Shown one piece after another: positions 11,916-26,900 of a stretch of DNA of 64,000 nt. The notes under the pieces were generated by a model that was not told the origin of the DNA, searched no databases, and worked only from the letters and a program-made list of their open reading frames with translations. The stretch comes from Antitrichia curtipendula (lineage: Eukaryota > Streptophyta > Bryopsida > Hypnales > Leucodontaceae). The translations under genes were made by a program, and so were the position numbers. The stretch covers positions 36,146,001 through 36,210,000 of the forward strand of contig OX579635.1 of assembly GCA_951230915.1 (NCBI GenBank), in the 5' to 3' direction. Position 1 is the stretch's first letter. The number at the start of each line of letters is the position of its first letter.

Positions 11916-14600
11916 AAATTTGGTGGCATAGATATTTAGGAAGCATTCATATGAACATCTTTTAATCAACAAGTATCTCCAAAAAAATATTCAAAATTTG
12001 TTCTACAGAGATTTCAATGTTAAAGTAATAATGCCCAAATTTTCTACAATAGATTTGTCTTTTATTATAATTATATTTGTGTGGCTCCTATATAGAAGAT
12101 ATAACTATCATAAACATTAATAAATTCACCAAAATTTTACAAACGATTTGTTCTACAATCCAACATATGTTTTTCTATTTTTTATTTTTGTTTTGTTTAA
12201 TAAATTTAGTATTAAGACAATATAAAGTGGGAAAAAAATAAAACTGAATAGATTAGATAAAAATCTCAATTTGTGTCCATCCAAAATGAACTTTTATGCC
12301 ATGGTCTTCAATTGGTAAAAAACTTTTTAGTTGGAATCCCTTGCAAGTCCTTTAAAAGTTACAAAAATTGGTTTGTTAAAGTGAAAACACGCAATAATTT
12401 ATAAAAAACTTATCCAAATTCACTTGACTCACAAATTTTATTCTTGGATTGTAGCAAAAGTCCACATAAAAAATATTATTGTGTGTCCAAGAGCAAGCCT
12501 AAATCAATCATAGTAGTTTCAAAACTCAAAAACCACAAGCACAATATGTACACAAAATAGTGAAATTAGATTGCCTTGACAATTAGATTGCTTTACCTAG
12601 AGAAGGTACCTCATGACTCACTACTTGTCCACATAGAAGCGCATGTGACTCTTTAAACCCGGGCTAAGAACTAGTGTGCCAATCCATGCAACATATATGT
12701 TTTCAACATTATTGCATCCTTCTACAATACCAATACATATTTATATAGTGTAGATTATTGAAAAATTAATGAAGAACAATCTAGTTTCACTATTTTGTGT
12801 AGATTATTTATGTTACAGATTACAAATTCTAAGCTATGAATATATATAGCAATATATATTTAATTAATAATGTTACAATATGATGTATTTCTAATATATT
12901 ATGAATTAAATAATACTATAATATATTTAACTAATAATATATATTCAAAATTGAATGTGTAACTAGGCAATGCATGTTTGTCATAAAAATATGGATATAT
13001 TTTGGAATGCTTCAAACCTTGAAGTATCAATCAAACATCATGATATGCTATTTGAATTGGTTGCCAATATGTTCAATAATACACAATTTTTTGCATATTT
13101 ATATGTTTGTATAAGTTGACACTTTAAAATTTCAAAAGAAGTATTTAAATATTGTTCTTATTATTGAATTGCTGTAACTTTTATAGCATCTATTTAACAA
13201 TTAATAACTTTTATAGCATCTATTTAACAATTAAAAATGGATTCCAATTCATACTAGTATGTATTATTTAGACATTTTATAAATAAACTATGAATTTGAA
13301 AGTATTGATTACAAGTGCATCTAAATCAACGTTTTACTTTTATATTTTAATCATGCACATATTAGACAAATGTCAATTTTGTTTATATTGGTGGTGTTCC
13401 ATCACTTTGTCACCTTTTAAAACATTTGCTCTGAAATATAAATCTATAGTTTTGTTAGATATTAAACATTTATTTATATATATTTCACAATATTTGGTGT
13501 TGAAATCTGTGCCACTTTAAGAAAATTGATGTTACAAGAGCCTACAAGAATTGCTTTTGGATATTGGAAAAAAATAGTTGTAGTTACTTTCACATTATAT
13601 TGACAACCCTAAGACTTGGTAATGAGAAAATTAAGCATTACAAGAACTTAATCAAGTGAATCTATATAATGTGGATAGGTGTTGATGATTAGTGTCCAAT
13701 TTGGATATTCTTTGCATTCACTATTTCACTGCTACTTGCCCAACAAATCTTGGTTCACAGATCACCATCAAATTACATTCTTTTCACCTAACTTTAATCA
13801 AAGAAATGATTCCCCTAGCTACTTGAGACATTTTAGTATGGAGCATTTTGGTAGAGGTCTTTTGTGCACAACCTCAATGCACTCTTTTCAATGGTTTATA
13901 ATTTAAACTTGAGTTTTTTTTAACCATTGGAAGTACATCCCAAAGAACTTTGAATAGGTATAAGAAAACTCAAATTTAGAGATTCAACAATGAGATAAAC
14001 TACTACAAAAGCTAGCTAAAAGACAAAAATTAAAGAGGTTTGGCAAATCTCACTTATTCAAATTGTGCTTGTGCGCTAGCACGAAGAGCCCCCATACAAG
14101 CAATGTCATCATAGGGAGTTGAACTAGGATTTCATTGGAAGTTCTTATCACTTGGGCATCACCCATGATAGTTTTAGGTGATTTCAGACTATTTCAAACT
14201 TATTTTCAAATGATTTATTATGATTCACACATTCTATGTCTAATTTCAAAAAGACAATATTTTCACTTACCAAATCTTGGCTTAGCTTAGTAGATCTATC
14301 GAAGGAATTTGTTCCTCTTGTTCATGACAAGGATACCCAAGGTGTGTAATTTCCAAGCTAATTACACTAGGTTGCCTTGGTTTGTGTCATGTCAAGTCCA
14401 GCTGCGGCCCTTGAAGGCCAAATGTTAAAAAAAGAAAAGAGTGAAAGAAAACCGAATTCAAAATTTCATGCAATTCCCAGCACAAAGATCATCAAAATCC
14501 TGCTCATACTCAAATAGGATGAAGACTTTTAAATAAATGTGTTCATTCCACAAGCGTGAAAATCAAAGGCATGTCCTCCCCCAACCTAGTGTACATTTCT
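11916..14600. other. AT-rich intergenic DNA
   Basis: Contains ATATAT-rich low-complexity tracts (about 12.84-12.96 kb) and short reading frames without recognisable motifs. No gene, RNA gene or clean element boundary was found apart from the small tandem duplication listed separately. Confidence 0.45.
13175..13234 (+). repeat. Perfect 30-bp tandem duplication
   Basis: Two identical adjacent 30-bp units beginning TAACTTTTATAGCATC, at 13175-13204 and 13205-13234. The perfect identity in otherwise decayed DNA suggests a recent slippage or repair event. Confidence 0.85.
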
Positions 14601-14948
14601 AAAGTTCCTTAGAACTGAAATGGAACCAATAAGGGCAATTCACTATTCACTAAAATGTTACACAATAACCAAATCGAAACCTTACAACTTACAAAGCTGA
14701 TTGACAGCAATGTCTCCAGTACCTCGTCACTACTCATCAAAAAATCAACTGTACAAGATGTTGAACAAATTGGAACAAGAATCTCCAAAGCGTTCAAACC
14801 AACTACCAAAACAGGCCCATGACTAGCCGAGAGCCAACTAAATCACATGACCCCTCTTCATGGCTTGGACGATATAGTCGAAAGAGATCGTTAAAATGAG
14901 AAATTCTTCAACTGGTCCATCCCCGTGAAGAGAGTTGATGCCCTGCTG

Positions 14949-17900
14949 CTACTCTTCATCCCAAGGACCGTGGAACACAGTCTCACGATTCTTGAGCCAC
15001 TGAATGCATTCTTTGTTCAGCTTCGTTTTAGAGACAGCTGCATCTAACATCGGACTGCCAAACAGTCCTCTATCACTCTTGAAATTCCATAATTCTGGAG
15101 TGAATTTTCGAGTCCACTTCTTTTGTGGTTGGGTCTCCTACACGTGCATGAAAATTTAATTAGTACATAAACAATGTCATTTAAAATTACCCCCGTGAGT
15201 GTCGAAGTTACTGAGTAGAATATTGACTTCGGAAACCGCCAGTAGGCTATCAAAAATGCATGACTAAAAAAAAGTATCTTGAAAAAATGTAAGGTATACT
15301 TTCTTCTGTCTATTTGCACGTTCCTTGAGGTTTCCAAAATAATTTGTTTCAGCTCCTATAGATATGGAAGCGGTCACATTTTGGCCATTTGCACTTGAGA
15401 GTGAACATACGGTAGTAGCGAAGGAGGAACAAGAAAGGTCTAACACAGAAATGGGATACGCAATGCTTATCCTAGGAGCTTCAAAACATCTTTAATCTTG
15501 ACATGAATAGGGGATCGGATGGCCTACCATGTGCGAGATCATTCTCTTGCGGTCTTTGTTGCTATATCCACAACGGAAGTCATGTTGAATGGTTCTTGCG
15601 TAGCAGGACGAAATATCTGGAAGCATGAGGCAACCACGACGGTCCAGGACCAAACTCGCTCCAGGATCTGCCGATGTTTGTCGAAACCATGTAATCAACT
15701 GACCCCAAATATAATTCTTGCTGTAGCTCTTACGAAACATATAAGGTCCAGATCCTGAGTGTTTTGGACCCAAATCGCATGCATATATCAAGATTGGTTG
15801 CGATTCAACCATTCCGTAATCCTGTCGAGGAGAAAACAGCAAACCGTCAGCAAATAATCGACTCCTGGTTGTACTACTGATTCAAAACGCACGTCTACAT
15901 AGGGACAAAAACTCATCATCTTGTGAAGAACCATTCAACTCTTAAGGAAATAACTCACATAGTTAGTGAAGAAGTGCTTGGTGTAAGCGTAGAGGTGTAT
16001 CAAATCAGCCGCTGCGTCATGGCGACCCACACACGTTGCTGGAACTTTGCGAAGAGTGTCCCTCAGCCTGGTTTCAATAACAACTCTCAGTAATGCACGC
16101 AAAGTAAAGCAAAATACAAAAGTTCCTGCTTGTATATGAAGCACTGATGAAAGCAAAGGTGGAAACAGTACCAGAGTAGAGACTTCCGAAGATTTTCTTC
16201 TATGTCCCCCCCTGGAGGAGGATTGTGCTCTTGAATCTGACGAGTCAAATCTGCCAAGCCTTCCGGAGCATGAACAGCCATGCACTGAAGAAGTTCCCCA
16301 ACCACTGAATCCTTCCCCTTCCATATGAAATCCACCAACTCATGAGGCTCAAGCATTCGTAGAGGAGGAGGTGCCGTGCTCGCATCGTCGGCATACAGCT
16401 TGGTCAAGATATGACGAACCTGAAGAACATAGGGAGAAGAACTTTAGTTTCACTAGCATGTGCACATGCATAGAAAAGCAGAGAGCAAACAGCTAATGAC
16501 TACTCCCTCCAAAACAATCATCAAATCCATAGATCACAATCAATCCTAATCAATCCTCTAATGCCAAACAAGGTGCTCTCAGGTGGACACAAAGTTAAGG
16601 ACCTTGAATCTTTTAATATTCATGCACGCATTCATCTTGCAGAAGGAACTGCGTCTTCATTGAGAAACTTACCTTATCCAAGGTGATGGCAAGATTCTGA
16701 AGCCGCTGATTATAGACTCCTTCAGTCTATAAATCCCCCGAAAGAACACGGATTTAGGCAAGGACACAAGATCACACAAGAGTTCAAAGAACTACACATT
16801 ACGATGAGGAAGCACGGGTAAAAATAGAAGATTCACTAAGATCTAAAAAGTCAAGAAAATGATATGAGCAAAAACATTCATCACTGATAACCTGGACTTC
16901 TACGTCTTGTCTGTCGATCTCTAATCCAGTGTGTTTCTGCAAGTCTGGCTTCATAAGTTCATCAGGAAGCCGTTGCCGTTCAAAATTCAGATAAGAAACC
17001 TGCACAAGAGCATTTAAATACAAAGATTTACTCAGACTATTCAAATTACTCCATTTATTAGGAACAAAATTGAATCTAATGCAAAATTGAGGCTCCATTA
17101 ATTGGACAATATTATTGCAGACCAGCATGTAATAGTGATTACTGCAAGCGTGCATGCCAATTTTCAAAAGTTCCAGATTGAATGGAGGCTATTAAACTAA
17201 ATCATCTTGAGCCAACTGGATAAGAAACAAACAAATAGCATCCACTCAGGACCTTAGCAACTGAATTCAAATTGAGAAAAGAAGATCACGTATATCCTTA
17301 CAATTCCTGCAGCATATTTGATGACCCAATGTGGAAGTCCATCCAGCAAACTTGGTCCTAGACCAGCCTGCTTCAGATCTTGTTCTTCTCTGAAAGTTAC
17401 AGATCCACTCGTGCAAGCTTGCAGTAAAAGATTGTGACGGTCAAGGATGCCATGGTACTCCTTAAGCACCTGCACCATGAACAATATCTCAAATTGTTTT
17501 AGAACAAATAACGTTCACAAAAAAGAAAAGGAAAGAAAAGGAAAGAAAGTTCTCACAAGCCCGTCAAATACATCTACTTACTTCTACAAAAGGTGCATTA
17601 ATCTGGGAAAATATGTTAAAACAGAGTACAGAAAAAACATGTTCACGTTTTAAAAGGACGGACAAAGGAATCAAAGATTACAAAGATCTAGCAATCCTTA
17701 TCCTGCATTTTCAGAGCACGCACAGTAAAACAGCTAAAATGAACCGTAAAAATAACTTCCATTCAGCACAAGAGCTCTAACAAGTATGGCTCAAATTTCT
17801 ACTGATCCACACTCATATTCAAAACAGACAGTTACTGCATTTGGAATACTTCAGATCTCAGCTACCAGATCACAAACATTACTAATAATCAATTCGGATT

Positions 17901-20900
17901 TTGTCCAAATGATATCAACAATTCCACAGCCGTCTCGCTCTATCACTAACCTCGTCATATGCTCCAGGTCCCGTGTAGCATAAGTAACTGCCTTTGCAAC
18001 CCTGGCTTCCACAGAGGCAGACGGAAGAATCATGCTCTTCCTTGCTCTACACAATCCAACAGTCCCATATCACTAAGGTAAAAAAAAAATATATTCTCCC
18101 AAATGCATATTATGTTTCACTTCATCGCGATAAGCAACTAGAAGCACTAGGAAAGGGACAACTTGATGTTGAATACGTACCTCAGTGATACAACAATAAT
18201 CAAAGGTAAGTTCCTCTCCAAACTCAATCTTGCGAAGTGTATATACACCAATCATGTATTTTCCATTTACAGCGGTAACCCTGCTCAAAAGGACATCACA
18301 AGTCCCTTAGCTCCCTAAAAAATATAAATAACACGTATAATTGCTAGACCCCATTCAGTTGCATCCAGTACGAAGTTCATAGTTTCTTGTGCGTGTCCAA
18401 ATATGGACAATATCTTCCAGCCATGTCCAAATACCTTCTATACAGAAATTCACTAATTCGGGTCATAAAAGAATACGGCTGATAACAGTTTAGAACTTAC
18501 TTAGCCTCACAATTGGGTCGGCACGAGTGACATAGTCGACTTGCAAAATTGGCTTTATGCATTGCATCCACTACAAGTACATCATAACCCAACGAATCAC
18601 CCTGTATAACAGCTTGCAAGTCAGACCATAGATTAACTGACAACAACATGACAGAAAAAGTACCATAAAAGAGATGCTTGGTTCACCGTTGCCATAATTA
18701 TGCACATTCAGAACACACCTTAGGCCGTTCAAAGACTATGTTGTAAAATTCTGGTGCAGGATCCTTGTCCTTTTTTTGTAGAGATCTAATCCCATCTTGC
18801 TTCTCATACCATCTCCAAGGTGGGTATACCTTTAAAAATGACGAGAAAATCAATATACAAACTAAAGCAAACAATATTGAATTTCAATTAAAGACTGCCT
18901 GGCAGAAAATTCGAACAGCATGTTTGAAACAAAAACAAGCTTGAGACTGAAGTTATTCTGAATTTTCAAACAACAAGAACCATGTTGCCATCAAACTTTT
19001 GTCTACCCTCCTAGTCATTTAGGAGAAACCAATCAACAATTGCAAAAACTTGCAAACAACAAGTCTTAATATGACAACTATTAATATAACACCAATTAAT
19101 ATAATACAAGTATTAACATAGTACCTCTCCAAAGAATTCCACAACAAAGTCACCGTCGTCAAATCCTTCCGATTTGTTGCACACAACACCGAGGCCCTAC
19201 ATCACAAGACACAAAAAGAAACTCATCACAAACTCCAGCTCCAACTCAAGAAGAGGAAGAAGAAGAAGAGAACACAGCCTGAGGATAAAGAGTAGAAACA
19301 TGTACCTTTCTATACGCCACATATTTGTCATTGAGATGGTTCTTCATATTCTTCAGTAAACTTCTGCAAAATACTAGCAGGGACTGATCTGTATTTATAT
19401 CGTTGCATATGTGTGTAATGACTTTTTCAAGAGGGTATTCCATCGGAGCTTTGCCACTTCCTGTAAATGAACTCACTTCTCGATTCAAAGTCCGCAGCAA
19501 TCTCTGCAACACCTCAACAACGTTAAACATTGCAAGTCCGAGAAAATATTGAACTCGAAACATGCTATACGTAACCACGAACAACAGTCCTTCAACGAAT
19601 GCACGCTGCTTCAGTTTCATACAAGGTACGTTATTGAGAATAAAATCAAGAATTCTGAAACTGAATGCCCCAGATGTAACAAATCTATCAAGCATAAAAG
19701 AGCGTTAACATCTTTACACTCGTCACTGAAATCAAACCTACCACTAGGGTCCAAATAAATATGAAATTTCTTACAGCTTGCTGACGTAGTCAACGGGTTT
19801 AGGGTTTATATGAGGCAAGTGAATTTAAATTTCAACAGAACCATGAGCCAGTAAAATACAGAAAACGAACCTCTTCTATAAAAAGTTGTTTCTGCCTGTC
19901 TGTAAACAATTCAGTGTCTGCGGGCATAGTATTGAGCAACAAATTGTATGTGAACGGATCGATTCCATACACCTCTTGCTCCAGAACCTCCTCTCCCAAC
20001 CGCTTCCGAGGTTTAAATTCTTTCAAGTCCGGAACATCCAAGTGAGCATACCGATCCCCACTCTTCTCATTCGCAGCCTTCTCTTCATAACCATCTGGCA
20101 GTGACACCTTGCAAAAGACGTAAACATTTGTACCCCACATCAGGTCCTTCTTCAGTACCAGTTATTCACACCAAGATACATACTCGCGAATGCATAAAAA
20201 TATCTTTAGAGAGCGATGAGAAAGAGAGTTATGATACCTTCATCTTTGCAGCCACTCTCTCAACATCATCGACAATCCGATACTCCTCAATCACCTCGTA
20301 TTTGCGAGTCAAAGGAGGAACCATAGCTGCTTTGGTCATCCTAGCCCCCCACCACTCTCGGCTGCTGCCTTCACCGAAGCCAGAATATGCATCATCGCTC
20401 TCTGTAGCTTCGTTGTAGTCCTCCATAGCCTCATCTACTAATCCAGATTTACTAGCAATATCCGACCTATCACATTCGAACACATACACATACAAAATAA
20501 TTTCATTACTTACGATTGCCATAAAAAGTAAACAAATTAGAACAAAGAAAAACAGTCAAAGTACTCAAAATACTTCAAATACTTCAATTACTTAACAAGA
20601 AAGAAAACAACCCCCCAAAACTGGACTAAACAAGCAGCAGAATCATAATTTTCCCAATCAATTCCCCAGAGTCACATTGAACTGAATAAATGACCAACAG
20701 GAGTTTACCCAGATGTCTCTGTGTCTTCCTCCTCTGGTTCGTCATACAGAGCTTCATCAATGTCCTCTTCGTCAGAACTTTCAGCTTCTGATTCTGTCCA
20801 GTGATTTCTTCTCATTCTCGCTCGGCGAGATTCTCTTTCGGCGTCTCTATCAAAGGATACTTGAAGGTCAGACTCCCTACTCACAATATCAACATCGGAC

Positions 20901-23900
20901 CTGCTATTTATACTGCTTAAAACCTTTCTCTTCACAAAGCGTCCCCCACCTGATCCTGAATCCCAGGATCGCTTTGAACTATGATGTTTCTCAACAGTCA
21001 CATCTTTCGAACCCTTTGACTTTATAAGAGTTCGAGTTGAAGTAATACAACTGCTAAGACCCTTGCTTTGACCATCAGCAATCTCTCTGTTTTGAGGTTT
21101 TGAGAGAAGGTTATCCAATTGTTGTCCAACTTGGTGGACAACTTTGAACAATCTTCCTGCTGTCCTGTACATCAGAGAGTCGTGTTCCAATCTGCACAAA
21201 TGTGAAAGCACCGCATCATCTTACAAAACCTTAGTGTAGGAACGAAGTTAGTTTCTGTTATATTCCTCATTTCCATGACAGCCATGTAAATAAACAAAAA
21301 TTGTACTTCACACCAAAGAAACCTTGAACAGATCACTACTAGAGCTAGACACCAAGTTTCTAGCGCTAGAAGGGCTGTAATACCTGAAGGCACTACGAAG
21401 AGGTTGGAGGAGATCTTCTTTGAATGACTTCACTCCATCCTTTCCTCCATAATGTCCAGTTCTCAGTTTTTTCTGTATGGTGTAAAAGTCTGTTTGAGCT
21501 GGCTTGGCAAAGGCTCCTTTACCCTCGGGCACTTGCTCATTCGCCTGCAAACCAAAATATTACTTAATTTGACGGTGAGAACCAAATACTTAAGACTCCG
21601 TCAAGATAATTCAAACATTCAGATGTCGAAGATATTTTGGCACCATGATTCACATCCAGGGCACAAATGCTTAACTTCAAAGAGATGACCTAATAATCCA
21701 AAATACTGCCACCCAGATAAAACTTCATAATCAACGCCTCAAATCGTATTAGGTTTGACCACGACTATTCGGTTCCACGATATTAAGAAAATCACGGAAC
21801 ATGACTCTGCCCTGGGCATGAGAGCAATAAGAAATGAGGAAAGGGAATTTGAGGTACCAAACGATAAAAGAGATGGTCGGAATCAGCTTCCATAACGACT
21901 TTAAGTGCCCTCGCCAGTGCCTTATCAAGATCCTTCTCCGTATTCTTAAGATTCCATAGCACTTCCTTTCCAGGATAATCAATTTTCTGACCAGAAACTC
22001 CTGCTTTCTTTGAAGACCCAAGTGCACCAGATTGCGTCTTGCTAATGAGTTTGCTGTTCATCTTTCGCTTACTGCTGTGGGCATTCCTCCGTCTTCTGGG
22101 AAGCGATTCCTTCTCGTCTACGGTACCGACACTCAGTTGATCATCGTTTCGGCCTGCACTAATGCCAAAGCCGTTGCGTACTCCGTATCCAGGATTCGCT
22201 TTAAGTCGCTTAAAATCCCTAGATGGGTATGCCATTCGTAATGCATCCTTCGATAGTGGATCAAGAATGTTGACTCCTCTGCAATTTGTTCCTGGACTTT
22301 CGCTTCCCTCTGTACTTTTATCCCGATAACCAATATCATCTAAGGAGCATCCACTGAGGCCATCATCTCCATGTTCTCGCTTTCCACGACTGCTCTTCGG
22401 ATTCACCTTGTTATTCAAAATATGCCGTTGAGACTCAAGGCCATTAGGAGCTGCCCATGGATTTCCAACAAATCTTACTTGAGGATATAAATCAACCAAT
22501 TCTTTCAGCTGGGCACAGCCACTGATTGCAACTTCACGAATGGAAGGGTATGATTTCAGTAAACGTCCAAGACCTTTGGAGCTCACATTCACACAATGAT
22601 CCAAGGTAATACGTCTCAACTTCCCTCCACCAAAACCCTGTCAAAATATTAAACTCTTGTCATAAGCTGTTCAACACGAATAACGAACACAGCGAGAACA
22701 CCCCAGACAACGAGGGTAGCTACAAAATATCTCGCACTTATCCGGCATCAAAGTAAAAATGTTCACAAACAGACGAAAATTGACAAGAAGACCGAGAAAA
22801 AACTTCACAAGTCCGAAGCCTCCGGAAAGAGACGTACCAACAACCCATCAAGAATGGCATCATTGCAATGCAATCCTAACCCAGACATGTCAGCATGTTT
22901 GGTGGAATTTTTGATGTCTTGCGCACAATACTTCCATCGCCGACAGGTGGACATAGCTGCAGCCAAAGATTTAGGATCGCCCCGTAGCAAGCGCATAACT
23001 TTTGACAACACTCTAGCTGATAACGATTCCCATCCGGTCTGCAATGGACTTGCTCCTGCAACCAAGCTTAAGTGTTGTTCATATACCAAACCTGTTTCAG
23101 ATATTTCCTGGTCAGAAGGAACTTCCTTAGCCATTGTTCCTGTAGAGGTTGCCATAGTTGCATGAACAGCCACTTGGGATGTTGTGCTACTGTTACTTCC
23201 ATCCACCTCGACAACAGACATGTGGGGTATGTTCCGCCTGCAGAGCTGCACGTCTTCACTCCAGAAATTATGTTCAGCCATCAGTAGGCTGCCATCCACA
23301 TTTGACGAGACTGTTTCTGTGAGAAGACAGGAGCGACTGTAAGATACTCACCGTCATCTTGCATGTCTAAAATTAGACCTAGTAAAGCATGTAGCCGTTG
23401 AAACTCACTCAATTAGTACTTCTACAGAATGCTCAAAGTTCATTCTAAGTTAGATTCAGAACACTACATCAACAAACCATTCAAGGGCATGTACCTGAAC
23501 CCAGAGGAGCACAATCGGCAGCCTTATCTTTCCTCATTCTGAAAGACTTGGCATTGAAAGGGGAAGTAACATCAAGTGCCAACTGGTCAAGATTAAGCAT
23601 GACACTTGGAGATTGCAGGGCTGGACTGGGCATATCCTGGATCTCTTTATCAGCAATCTGTGACCTGAGGAATTCTACATCCTGCCTTTTATCATTACCA
23701 GTCTTTCCACCAAGCTTCTTAAGTCCAATGCTTCGCTTTACTTCTTGCAGACCTGTTAACGAATCCGTTTCTTCTCCCAATGCAATATCCAGAGGTACAG
23801 CTTCCGGCAGCGCGGCCGACCGTTTAGAATTAGACCAGATATCCAATGCATCGTTAAAAAAGCCTGCAAAACTGCCTCTGAAAGATTTCATGACGAGTTC

Positions 23901-26900
23901 GTGTAGTTTCCCGTCGGTGTACCCAAGAAATTGTGGATGCTCACAATGGAATATTGAGGAACTAACACTTTGCACAGGAGTATCTAAATGTAACTCTTTC
24001 AAAGCACTATTTGCAGGGTCTCCCAGAGGGCTAGTGAATTTCTTAGGGTAGTTCTGCTCAAGAGAGTGAGACATAAGTGTCGATGTAGAAGCTGGACCAT
24101 GTGCATCGAAATATTGTATAAGATGAGAGACCGGTACCCAGACATTGTCGCTCTTTCTGAACACACTAGCTCCAGCAGGCAATCCTCCTTCTGCAACAAA
24201 TCCCTTTAAAGCAGAGAGAAGGAATGGACCCCTTTCGTGACCTGCAGCATCCAAGTAATGCCAAACACCATTTTCCAGATGCAACTCATGCCTTCTTAAT
24301 ACCGCAGAGGCCAGATCCTTGCTGCACTTGGACGAGACAGCAGGCGCATTACCATAGAACACGGATAGATCTTGGGCGTCGCCAACAGACTGCTGATCCG
24401 GTTGTAGATAAGAGTACGCCACCTCTACAGAATTACGGACACTATTTCTGCCACTGAGATCAGTTAGCGTTCCATTGTGCAAGTTAGCATCAAAAGTAGT
24501 CCCTGGGTGAGCAACTTGGGCTGTAACAGTGACACCAGTCTGATTTGCAGACGAAGCACTCCTCCATAATGTATTTGCCATTTCAGGCTTCTTTCTTGTG
24601 ACACGCGTTTGCCCTGACTTCCTCAGAGGATTTATATTTGAGCCAGGTTCTTTCCCTCGAATTCCAGTTGTATCCATATGAACATTTACACCGACATTCA
24701 ATGCTTTTGAGGGTTTAGGAGTAGATGCAGCTCCTTTTGTTGAATAGACCTCAGAAGGGCCACCTAGATGAGATGAAGGTCCAACTTTTCCAGCAATTGA
24801 TTCAGTAGGATGGGGGTGATGCACTTGCGGACCATCAAGGGAATTTTCCATTTTGTAAACAGCTGCACAGGCCCAACCTGGAACCTCCAATTTCCTGTAC
24901 TGCGGGATCACAACTCCGTGCGTCAGCCTCCGGGGATCTAAAACTCCACCGTTACCAACTTCACAAAGACTGACGCCCATGTTCATGACTTCCTTTCTCC
25001 AACTCATAACTTTGCTTCCAGAGACTCCTGCTGCTTCAGCCTTCTCTGTTTGAGTGAGTCTCCAATCCCCCCCTGCCGTAGGATACTTGCAGCAATTCGT
25101 GTTGCTAACTTGTGCGGACAACTTCGCTTTCCCAGGAGACTGAATATTAACCGGTGGAGGAGTCAAACCAATGTCACACGCAGCAGGAATATCAGCTCTA
25201 ACGACCATATCCTGCGCCTCCAAGTGAAGGCGAGGAGCAGTCGAAATTCCTGCAAGAACGTTTCAAGCGCCATTGATTAAACTCTTCCTTACAGCCAGCA
25301 GCCTATGCCAAGCTAAAGCATTTTGCGCTACTCTTGGTAAAATTATCAAATGTTTCTATATTCCAACCGCATTCCTCCACACTGCACTTACAACAAAAAA
25401 TGAACCTCAAAATCAGCGCAGGTTGAATCTGTTGAAGAGACATTGTTACTTAGCCACGACGTCTCCAACTAAGACGTTTCAACTATACACTCTAACACTA
25501 ATAACCTTCAACTCTACCCACCTTCACTCCCGCCCTCGAAGTCATCTTCAGTAATTCGCTGTGATGCAGCCATCAGGGCATCTGCAGAAACAGAAGACTC
25601 CTGATTTATTGTCCTCGTGGTAACCGTGGCCGTCAAATTTTCTCGTGACTAGGCGGGTATGGAACATACAAGCACCCCACAGCAAACAAATATCTAAAAT
25701 AGCAACCGAAGTTGCCTCCCACAGAAAAGGCTCAACAATCTTAATTACAGCGGGGGGAGATCAGTACTGCATTGATAAAAATCTCTTCACGCTATTGACA
25801 ACCAAATGAAAACCTCATACCAGAATGAATATAAGACTCAACTCAAACTCAAATAAACTCAACTCAAATAAGCTCAACTCAAATATTATCAAACCCTATC
25901 TTGGAGTCAAAAGGGCCCGGCTGAGACCATACCTCAAGCCTTTATCATGCAACATCAAAATTTCAAGGGAGGAATAGAATCATGTTTACTGCTGCCACGA
26001 AGACATACCTGCTACACTGTCTTGTTCTCTTCCTTGAACGAGAGGAAAGTTCAGCATCAGCTTCTCTACTCTTGCATCGATATTGTACTGTTCCTCACAT
26101 ACGGGAGCTTCAGTGTTCACTCTTTCGCTTCCAGTCACCATGCTCACGCCTCCCTCTGCTTGACAAGCTGTACAACTTTGACGAGACTGAGCCCCTCCTA
26201 CAAGATCCATATGCGGACAAACCTTATGCTCCGCAGATGACCACCCTATCATCTCGTCGTTCCTCGTCATGTGCTCTGGCTGAAATTGCTGTCCTGTCAA
26301 TTCGGGCATTCCTGACCGCCTTGCCAAGGAATTATTCCTGTCATTATGTAACGACTCTCCAAATCCACCTGAGTCAACCCTAACAGTTTCTGCACGTTCA
26401 CTTGGCTGATGACAATTATTCCAGTCATTTGAATGACGCCATCTCCACCCTGAGTTAATGCTGGGATCACGGGCAGGCACAGAAGAGACTAGTGCATTAA
26501 GAGGCTCATGTGATTCTCTAGGATTGAAAGCCGGAGGAGTTGAGCTGAGAGCATGAGAAGGCATGTTCAAATTCACCTCACTAGGCGTCAAATCAACTTC
26601 CGACGCGATAGGGTCAGCATTCCTCTTAAAAATGTCACTGGAGGCTGAACGTGCCCCACTGCAGTCACCACGACAATTCATCTCAACATCCAGACTACAA
26701 ACCGCAGAACCAAATACAGGACCTGCAGGGCTCTTGTCACTCTGCAAAGCAGCTTGGCAGATTGCTCCATTACGAAATTGATACGCTTCTTTACCAGCTG
26801 AAAATGATTCAACACCTTCCTTCCCCTTTCCATTAACTCTCCTTTCCAAGCTAGGATTTACCGCAGTTGCTTTTGCCTTGAAATCGGTCCCCAGACTAGA

